A stretch of 60,373 nucleotides of DNA from positions 1 through 60,373 of the forward strand of contig NZ_LRRB01000008.1 in assembly GCF_001646865.1 (NCBI RefSeq), written 5' to 3'. The position numbers were made by a program, and so were the translations under genes. Shown piece after piece: positions 55,262 through 60,373 of the stretch (positions are counted from its first letter, which is position 1; each line of letters begins with the position of its first letter). The notes under the pieces were generated by a model. The model made no database searches, was not told the origin of the DNA, and saw nothing but the letters and a program-made list of their open reading frames with translations. This DNA comes from Aldersonia kunmingensis. Its GTDB lineage: Bacteria > Actinomycetota > Actinomycetes > Mycobacteriales > Mycobacteriaceae.

Positions 55262-56770
55262 TTGTCCAATCTCAGCCTGAACCTCGTCGTGTCGGCCAAG
55301 GATTTCGGCGACCGCATCGCACTGCGGTGTGACGATCGCGCGCTGACCTTCACGGAGTTCGATTCCGCTGCAGCCCGTGTGGCAACGCTGCTCGAACAGG
55401 CCGGAATCGACCCCGGAGACCGGGTGGCCGTGATGCTGCCGAATACGCCGGCATTTGCCGTCGTCTTCTACGGCATCCTGCGACGTGGCGCGGTCGCCGT
55501 TCCGATGAACCCGCTGTTCAAGGCCCGTGAGGTCGAGTTCTGCCTGGCCAACACCAGCGCAAAGGCAATGTTCGCCGCTCCCGCGTTCGCCGAGGATGCC
55601 ACAGCAGGCGCCGCCGCTACCGGCACCACCTGCTGGCTCGTCGACGACGCCGCGCTCACCGAACTGATCGCCGGACTGCCGGCCCAGGACTATCCGGTCG
55701 AGCGGACCGAATCCGACACCGCAGTCATCCTGCACACCTCGGGCACCACCGGTAAGCCGAAGGGTGCCGAGCTCACGCACGGCGGCCTGGCCCGCAATGC
55801 CGACGTCACCGCTCGTACGTTGATCGAGATCGGTCCCGACGACGTCCTGATGGGCTGCCTGCCCCTGTTCCACATCTTCGGCCTTACCTGCGGACTCAAC
55901 ACCGCGGTCCAGATGGGCGCAGCGATGAGCCTCGTCCCGCGGTTCGATCCGCGCACGGTGCTCGAGGTCATCGAGCGGGACGCCGTCACCGTCTTCCTGG
56001 GTGTCCCGACGATGTACTCCGCGTTGCTGTCCGTGGCGCCGGAGACGACGCCCGCGGCGACCGCCACGCTGCGCGTCTGCGTGTCCGGCGGCGCATCGCT
56101 GCCGGTACAGGTGCTCAACGACTTCGAGCGGGCGTTCGATTGCGCCATTCTCGAGGGCTACGGCCTGTCCGAGACCTCGCCAGTGGCCTCGTTCAACCAC
56201 CCGAACCAGCCGCGCAAGGCCGGCTCGATCGGCACCCCGGTGGAAGGCGTGCGGATGCGCGTCGTCGACGGGGACGGTGCCGAGGTGCCGACGGGCGAGC
56301 CCGGTGAGATCCAGATCGCCGGACACAACGTCATGAAGGGCTACTGGAACCTGCCCGAGGCGACCGCCGGATCGATCGATCGGGACGGCTGGTTCTCCAC
56401 CGGAGACGTGGGCAAGGTCGACGAGGACGGCTTCTATTACATCGTCGACCGCAAGAAGGACATGATCATCCGGGGTGGATTCAACGTCTACCCGCGCGAG
56501 ATCGAAGAGGTGTTCTACGAGCATCCCGCCGTCGCCGAAGCTGCCGTCGTCGGACTTCCACACGATTCGCTCGGCGAGGAGATCGGCGCCGCGGTCGTGC
56601 TGAAGCCCGGCGCTCAGGTGCAAACGGATGAACTCGTCGAGTTCGTCAAGGCGCGCGTCGCCGCATACAAGTACGCCCGCCACGTGTGGGTTCTGGACAG
56701 CCTGCCCAAGGGGCCGACCGGAAAAATCCTCCGCCGTGAAATCACCATTCCGACACTCGAAAGCAATTGA
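55262..56770 (+). CDS. medium/long-chain acyl-CoA ligase of the PHA operon
   Basis: 502 residues, ANL family: HTSGTTGKPKGAELTH as P-loop, EGYGLSETSPVASFNH, TGDVGKVDEDGFYYIVDRKKDMIIRGGFNVYPREIEE and catalytic Lys in GPTGKILRREI. Starts with TTG at 55262, the only start that gives the full N-terminus; GGGAGG is six bases upstream. It activates fatty acids to feed PhaJ/PhaC or reuses 3-hydroxy acids freed by PhaZ. Two bases separate its stop from the phaC ATG. Confidence 0.9.
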   Translation: MSNLSLNLVVSAKDFGDRIALRCDDRALTFTEFDSAAARVATLLEQAGIDPGDRVAVMLPNTPAFAVVFYGILRRGAVAVPMNPLFKAREVEFCLANTSAKAMFAAPAFAEDATAGAAATGTTCWLVDDAALTELIAGLPAQDYPVERTESDTAVILHTSGTTGKPKGAELTHGGLARNADVTARTLIEIGPDDVLMGCLPLFHIFGLTCGLNTAVQMGAAMSLVPRFDPRTVLEVIERDAVTVFLGVPTMYSALLSVAPETTPAATATLRVCVSGGASLPVQVLNDFERAFDCAILEGYGLSETSPVASFNHPNQPRKAGSIGTPVEGVRMRVVDGDGAEVPTGEPGEIQIAGHNVMKGYWNLPEATAGSIDRDGWFSTGDVGKVDEDGFYYIVDRKKDMIIRGGFNVYPREIEEVFYEHPAVAEAAVVGLPHDSLGEEIGAAVVLKPGAQVQTDELVEFVKARVAAYKYARHVWVLDSLPKGPTGKILRREITIPTLESN

Positions 56771-56772
56771 TC

Positions 56773-58473
56773 ATGGCTACGCAAACCAAGACACGGAAAC
56801 CCGACGAACTCGCGGCCCCGCTCGACCTGCTGCTGACCACCACCTCGACTCGTGGCTTCGCCGGCCGCATGCTGCCGAACGAGTCGTGGACTCGCTTGGC
56901 CGGCAACCTGGCCAAGCAGCCGGGCACGGTCGCCGACCGCGGCGGCAAGCTCGTCCGCGAACTCGCGTCGATCGCCACTGGCGACTCGACTGTCGCACCG
57001 GCCAAGGCGGACAAGCGATTCAGCGATCCGGCCTGGACGCAGAATCCCTTCCTGCACCGCACGATGCAGGGCTATCTCGCGCTCACCGAGACGGCGAACA
57101 CCCTGTTTGCCGACGCCGCGCTCGACTGGCGCGACGCGGAGAAGATGCGGTTCGTGCTCGACAACATCCTCGAGGGGCTCGCCCCAAGCAACAACCCGTT
57201 CATCAGCCCGCTGGGCTGGAAGGCGCTGATCGACACCGGCGGCATGAGCATGGTCCGCGGACTGAGCGCGTTGGTGCGGGACATGGCGTCCAAGCCGCGG
57301 GTACCCGCGATGATCGAGCCGGACGCGTTCGCGGTGGGCGAGACGGTCGCGACCACCAAGGGCTCGGTTGTCCTGCAGACCAGGGTTTTCGAACTCATCC
57401 ACTACGCGCCGCAGACGCCGAAGGTCAACGCGGTTCCGCTGCTTGTGGTGCCCCCGGTGATCAACAAGTACTACATCATGGACATCGCCCCCGGCCGCAG
57501 CCAGATCGAGTACTTCCTGCAGCAGGGCCAGCAGGTGTTCAGCATCTCGTGGCGTAATCCACTTGCACGACACCGTGATTGGGATCTGGACACCTACGGC
57601 GCCGCGATCATCGAGGCGATGGATGCGGTGCAGGACATCGCCGGCACCGATAGCACCCACCTGATGGCGAGCTGCTCCGGCGGCATCATTGCCGCCATGG
57701 TCGCCGCGCACCTCGCGGCGACGGGTGCGGGCGATCGGGTTGCCGGACTGAGTCTCGCGGTGACGGTGCTGGACCAGGACCAGGCCGGATTTGCCTCCGC
57801 CGCGCTGAGCGAAAGCGGTGCGGAAAAGGCGATCCAGGCGTCCAAGTCGAAGGGCTACCTCGACGGCAAGACGATGGCCGAGGTGTTCGCTTGGTTGCGT
57901 CCCACCGACCTGGTGTGGCGGTACTGGGTGAACAACTACGTCCAGGGCCGCCCGCCCGCGGCGTTCGACGTGCTGTTCTGGAATTCCGACACCACTCGCA
58001 TGACCGCCGCGCTGCACCGCGACATGGTGCGGCTGGGCATGTCCAATGCCCTGACCACGCCGGGTGCCGTGACGATGCTGGGTACCCCGATCGACCTCGC
58101 GGACGTCACCGCGGACGCCTACGTGATCGGCGGCATCGCGGACCACATCTCGCCATGGCAGGCGTGCTACCGCAGCGCGGGATTGCTTGGCAGCAAGGAC
58201 AATACGTTCGTTCTGTCCACCAGCGGCCATATCGCCGCCCTGGTCAATCCGCCCGGCAACCCGCGCGCATCGTTCCGGTCCGCCCCGGTCGACGGTGACA
58301 CGCCTGAGGAGTGGATGGAGCAGTCCGAGCTGAGCAAGGACTCGTGGTGGCCGCACTATGCGGCGTGGCTCGCCGACCGCAGCGGTGACCGGGTGCCTGC
58401 CCCCGCCGCACTTGGCAACGGGAAGTTCCAGCCCCTCGCGCCCGCCCCTGGCACCTACGTCCACCAGAACTGA
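56773..58473 (+). CDS. phaC: poly(3-hydroxyalkanoate) synthase
   Basis: 566 residues, the length of class I/II synthases. The lipase-like box is MASCSGG with the nucleophile Cys near residue 301; the Asp-His partners lie in ADAYVIGGIADHISPW and STSGHIAALVNPPGNP. It polymerises (R)-3-hydroxyacyl-CoA into storage polyester. It is flanked by a hydratase and depolymerase in the same operon. ATG at 56773. Confidence 0.93.
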   Translation: MATQTKTRKPDELAAPLDLLLTTTSTRGFAGRMLPNESWTRLAGNLAKQPGTVADRGGKLVRELASIATGDSTVAPAKADKRFSDPAWTQNPFLHRTMQGYLALTETANTLFADAALDWRDAEKMRFVLDNILEGLAPSNNPFISPLGWKALIDTGGMSMVRGLSALVRDMASKPRVPAMIEPDAFAVGETVATTKGSVVLQTRVFELIHYAPQTPKVNAVPLLVVPPVINKYYIMDIAPGRSQIEYFLQQGQQVFSISWRNPLARHRDWDLDTYGAAIIEAMDAVQDIAGTDSTHLMASCSGGIIAAMVAAHLAATGAGDRVAGLSLAVTVLDQDQAGFASAALSESGAEKAIQASKSKGYLDGKTMAEVFAWLRPTDLVWRYWVNNYVQGRPPAAFDVLFWNSDTTRMTAALHRDMVRLGMSNALTTPGAVTMLGTPIDLADVTADAYVIGGIADHISPWQACYRSAGLLGSKDNTFVLSTSGHIAALVNPPGNPRASFRSAPVDGDTPEEWMEQSELSKDSWWPHYAAWLADRSGDRVPAPAALGNGKFQPLAPAPGTYVHQN

Positions 58474-58498
58474 TTCATCGATACAGAGGAAAGACATC

Positions 58499-58951
58499 AT
58501 GACAACGACGATCAACGCCCCGGCGGACCTGCTCGACTTGGTCGGGCACCAGCTCGGGACCACGGACTGGCAGGAAATCGACCAGGACCGGGTGAACCTG
58601 TTCGCCGACGCGACCGGTGACCACCAGTGGATCCACACCGACACCGAGCGTGCCGCGGCCGGTCCGTTCGGCGGCACCATCGCCCACGGCTACCTGACGC
58701 TGTCGCTGGCGCCGATGATCATCGATCAGCTTCTCCGCATCGAGAACCTCACTGCCGCACTGAACTACGGCCTGAATAAGTTGCGCTTCCCGGCGCCCGT
58801 TCCTGTGGGATCTAAGCTGCGCGCCGCGATCGATCTCGTTGCCGCCCAGGAGAAGCCGGCCGGTATCGAAGCCGTGCTGCGGCTGACCTACGAAGTCCAG
58901 GGTGGTGAACGCCCGGTGTGCATCGCCGACGTCGTCATCCTGTACCGGTGA
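58499..58951 (+). CDS. phaJ: MaoC-like (R)-specific enoyl-CoA hydratase
   Basis: 150 residues, single hot-dog domain. The hydratase motif is FADATGDHQWIHTDTERA (Asp-His dyad) and GTIAHGYLTLSLAP. It makes (R)-3-hydroxyacyl-CoA for PhaC from beta-oxidation intermediates. The ATG at 58499 is preceded by AGAGGAAAG. Its stop overlaps the next GTG (GTGA). The name phaJ is by function and context; MaoC-type dehydratases of other roles look alike. Confidence 0.82.
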   Translation: MTTTINAPADLLDLVGHQLGTTDWQEIDQDRVNLFADATGDHQWIHTDTERAAAGPFGGTIAHGYLTLSLAPMIIDQLLRIENLTAALNYGLNKLRFPAPVPVGSKLRAAIDLVAAQEKPAGIEAVLRLTYEVQGGERPVCIADVVILYR

Positions 58952-59802
58952 GCACACCTGCGGTGCGCGAATTCGTTAACAACCGAAGCGAATTCGAAGA
59001 ACGCCTTGTCGCGGTCGGTGGCCAGCGTATTCGGGTCAGCATCCGGCGAGGCGACGGCGGCGTGCCGCTCGTTCTGTGCAACGGCATCGGCGCCAGCCTC
59101 GAGGTGCTCGAACCGCTCGTGCACGAGCTCGACCCCGCCACGACGGTCATCCGGTTCGACGTGCCCGGCGTCGGCGCCTCGCCACAGTCCTTCGCGCCCT
59201 ACGGCTTTCCGTATCTCGCATGGGTGCTGGGACGGGCCCTGACCGAACTCGGCTTCGGCGTGGTGGATGTGCTCGGCCTGTCCTGGGGCGGCGCGCTGGC
59301 GCAACAGTTCGCCTTCCAGAATCCGTGGCGTTGCCGACGGCTCGTGCTCGTCGCGACCGGAACCGGCGCGCTGATGGTGCCTGGTCACCCGCGAGTGCTC
59401 GCCAAGATGATGACACCGCGCCGCTTCTCGGATCCGCACTATGCCGCAGCGATCGCCGGAGACCTCTACGGCGGATCGGTCCGTGACAACGGTGAGGATG
59501 TCGCCCGCCTGTTCGGAAAGCAGGAGTACCCGGGTTCGCGGATCGGCTATGTCCACCAACTGATGGCGGGGTCGATTTGGACCAGCCTGTTCGCCCTCCC
59601 CGTGATCCGGCAGCGGACCCTGATCATCGCCGGCACGGACGACCCGATCATCCCGGTTGTGAACGCGCACATCATGAATCGGCTGCTGCCGCGCTCGACG
59701 CTGCACCTGCACGATGGTGGGCACGTCGATCTGGTCACCAACTCGACCGCGTTGGCGCCGGTGATCGACGAGTTCCGCCGCTCGCGCGGTCGTCGGCCCT
59801 GA
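58948..59802 (+). CDS. phaZ: intracellular PHA depolymerase (alpha/beta hydrolase)
   Basis: 284 residues. CNGIGASLEVLEPL, FDVPGVGASPQ and GLSWGGALAQQFAFQNPWRCRRLVL with nucleophile Ser near residue 112 closely follow the pattern of intracellular medium-chain-length PHA depolymerases (PhaZ of pseudomonads); the Asp is in AGTDDPIIP and His in HDGGHVDLV. It releases 3-hydroxyacids from stored polymer. GTG start overlaps the hydratase stop. Last gene of the operon. Confidence 0.9.
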   Translation: MSTPAVREFVNNRSEFEERLVAVGGQRIRVSIRRGDGGVPLVLCNGIGASLEVLEPLVHELDPATTVIRFDVPGVGASPQSFAPYGFPYLAWVLGRALTELGFGVVDVLGLSWGGALAQQFAFQNPWRCRRLVLVATGTGALMVPGHPRVLAKMMTPRRFSDPHYAAAIAGDLYGGSVRDNGEDVARLFGKQEYPGSRIGYVHQLMAGSIWTSLFALPVIRQRTLIIAGTDDPIIPVVNAHIMNRLLPRSTLHLHDGGHVDLVTNSTALAPVIDEFRRSRGRRP

Positions 59803-59817
59803 CGGGCCTCGAACGGC

Positions 59818-59851
59818 TTCGGTCCCGCCTCGTTCTGGAGGCGGGGCCGAA
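59818..59851 (+). terminator. intrinsic terminator of the PHA operon
   Basis: TTCGGTCCCGCCTC pairs with GAGGCGGGGCCGAA (one T-G pair) around a short loop, 15 bases beyond the phaZ stop. Confidence 0.85.
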
Positions 59852-59891
59852 AGCGTCTGTGCTCGAGCGCTGTTCCTGTTGTTCGCCGTTG

Positions 59892-59917
59892 CGGAGTGAA
59901 CGGAAGCGTTCACTCCG
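59892..59917. repeat. perfect hairpin with GAAG loop
   Basis: CGGAGTGAACG GAAG CGTTCACTCCG, 11-base arms. It lies between the PHA terminator and the DnaA-box-like pair; role unknown, possibly a second terminator or an operator for the AbiEi-type gene. Confidence 0.55.
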
Positions 59918-59962
59918 TCTAACGCAACATATCTTCCGTTCACACGGTGAACCCGCATTCGG

Positions 59963-59989
59963 TTATCCACACCGCAAATCTTGTCCACA
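59963..59989 (+). promoter_or_regulatory. two DnaA-box-like sequences
   Basis: TTATCCACA (59963-59971) and TTGTCCACA (59981-59989), same orientation, 18 bases apart, upstream of the AbiEi-type gene. The second is the actinobacterial DnaA box consensus. Seen in sequence; binding is not shown. Confidence 0.45.
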
Positions 59990-60053
59990 GGGCAACGTCG
60001 AATGCCTGGTCGGCGTCGAACATTGGTCACTGCCTGGTCGCATCGTCTAACCC

Positions 60054-60373
60054 ATGCGACGAGGAACCTGGGCCGAGAACCCACAGAGTCTGCACAAGGT
60101 CGCGCTGGACGGGGTCGTTGCAGTCGCTGCCCTCGAGACAGTGGGTGTTTCGCGGTCGACGATTTGGCGGCGGTGCGACGTCGGGCGTTGGCGCCGACTA
60201 CTTCCGGGCGTCGTGATGCTGGACGCGGGTGTCCCAACGGCGCGACAACGCACGATCGCAGCATTGATCTGTGCTGGACAGGGAGCGATGCTGACTGGTC
60301 GATCCGCTTTGCGCGAGTACGGGATCAGCGAGCCGTTCACGGATGTCCATGTCCTGGTACCGGAGCGCCGACG
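60054..60373 (+). CDS. AbiEi-type antitoxin/DUF559-like protein, N-terminal part
   Basis: The first 106 codons of a gene that leaves the window. VAALETVGVSRSTIWRRCDVGRWRRLLPGVVML is the winged-helix pattern of AbiEi-type N-terminal domains (a HTH reading, then a basic strand and PGV), followed by TARQRTIAALICAGQGAMLTGRSALREYG. In actinobacteria this domain usually precedes a DUF559/Vsr-like nuclease domain in proteins of about 300 residues. No cognate AbiEii toxin is visible. ATG at 60054; no clear ribosome-binding site. Confidence 0.65.
   Translation, partial: MRRGTWAENPQSLHKVALDGVVAVAALETVGVSRSTIWRRCDVGRWRRLLPGVVMLDAGVPTARQRTIAALICAGQGAMLTGRSALREYGISEPFTDVHVLVPERR

Noticed and set aside
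55121-56683. An open frame on the minus strand that would lengthen the PucR-type protein by 521 codons
   Set aside because: It is antisense to the acyl-CoA ligase, with Arg/His/Gly-biased composition typical of shadow frames in GC-rich DNA; the regulator's homology begins at MAGGPAERV.
59963-59989. Replication origin
   Set aside because: Only two boxes, no dnaA, dnaN, gyrB or parAB genes, and ordinary base composition.

Overview
The window is high-GC actinobacterial DNA. Its sterol genes, ESX-associated genes and PHA storage genes point to a mycolic-acid-containing member of the Corynebacteriales (a Rhodococcus, Nocardia or Gordonia relative); the genus cannot be fixed from this sequence alone. 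Most of it is one continuous sterol catabolic region. Comparisons with Mycobacterium tuberculosis loci below are from memory of gene order and family, not from a search.

1-12.3 kb: a sterol-oxidation locus resembling the Rv0762c-Rv0771 neighbourhood. On the minus strand lie an aldehyde dehydrogenase, an SDR, a hydroxyisobutyrate-dehydrogenase-like protein, a carboxymuconolactone-decarboxylase-like protein and a truncated FAD dehydrogenase. Divergently lie a CYP123-like P450, an SDR, CYP51, its ferredoxin, an NTF2-fold protein, an unrecognised 420-residue protein, a FadD19-like ligase and a 3beta-HSD-like enzyme. 12.4-16.4 kb: secreted lipase with a divergent TetR regulator, then an EspG-like/PPE-like ESX pair.

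16.5-21.8 kb: KshA and its partner, divergent from hsaA-hsaD-hsaC-hsaB (ring A/B opening), with two KstR-type operators between them. 22-23.1 kb: a TetR/SRPBCC cassette. 23.2-38.8 kb: the KstR2/HIP regulon (rings C/D): fadD3-fadE31-fadE32-fadE33-decarboxylase-like, fadE30-ipdF-kstR2-fadA6, echA20-ipdA-ipdB-ipdC and two SDRs, with three KstR2-type operators.

38.8-43.2 kb: an accessory island: two paralogous leaderless secreted or membrane-anchored proteins with repetitive stalks, an ImmA/IrrE metallopeptidase, a polytopic membrane protein, and a convergent EspR-like regulator whose upstream DNA is AT-rich with TTTGC motifs. 43.2-51.6 kb: side-chain genes: a fadA5-type thiolase carrying an apparent one-base frameshift, CYP125, a ketosteroid-isomerase-like protein, two F420/LLM-type oxidoreductases, Ltp3, Ltp4 and a tandem DUF35 protein, with four KstR-type operators, one of them orphaned.

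51.8-60.4 kb: LysR with a YeiH-type exporter, a PucR-type regulator, and an operon for PHA turnover (acyl-CoA ligase, PhaC, PhaJ-like hydratase, PhaZ depolymerase), then the start of an AbiEi-type gene. Taken together the genes make up much of a route from sterols through side-chain activation, ring opening and HIP beta-oxidation to central metabolites, with a carbon-storage module beside it. The only gene-free stretch above 300 bases is 42829-43231.
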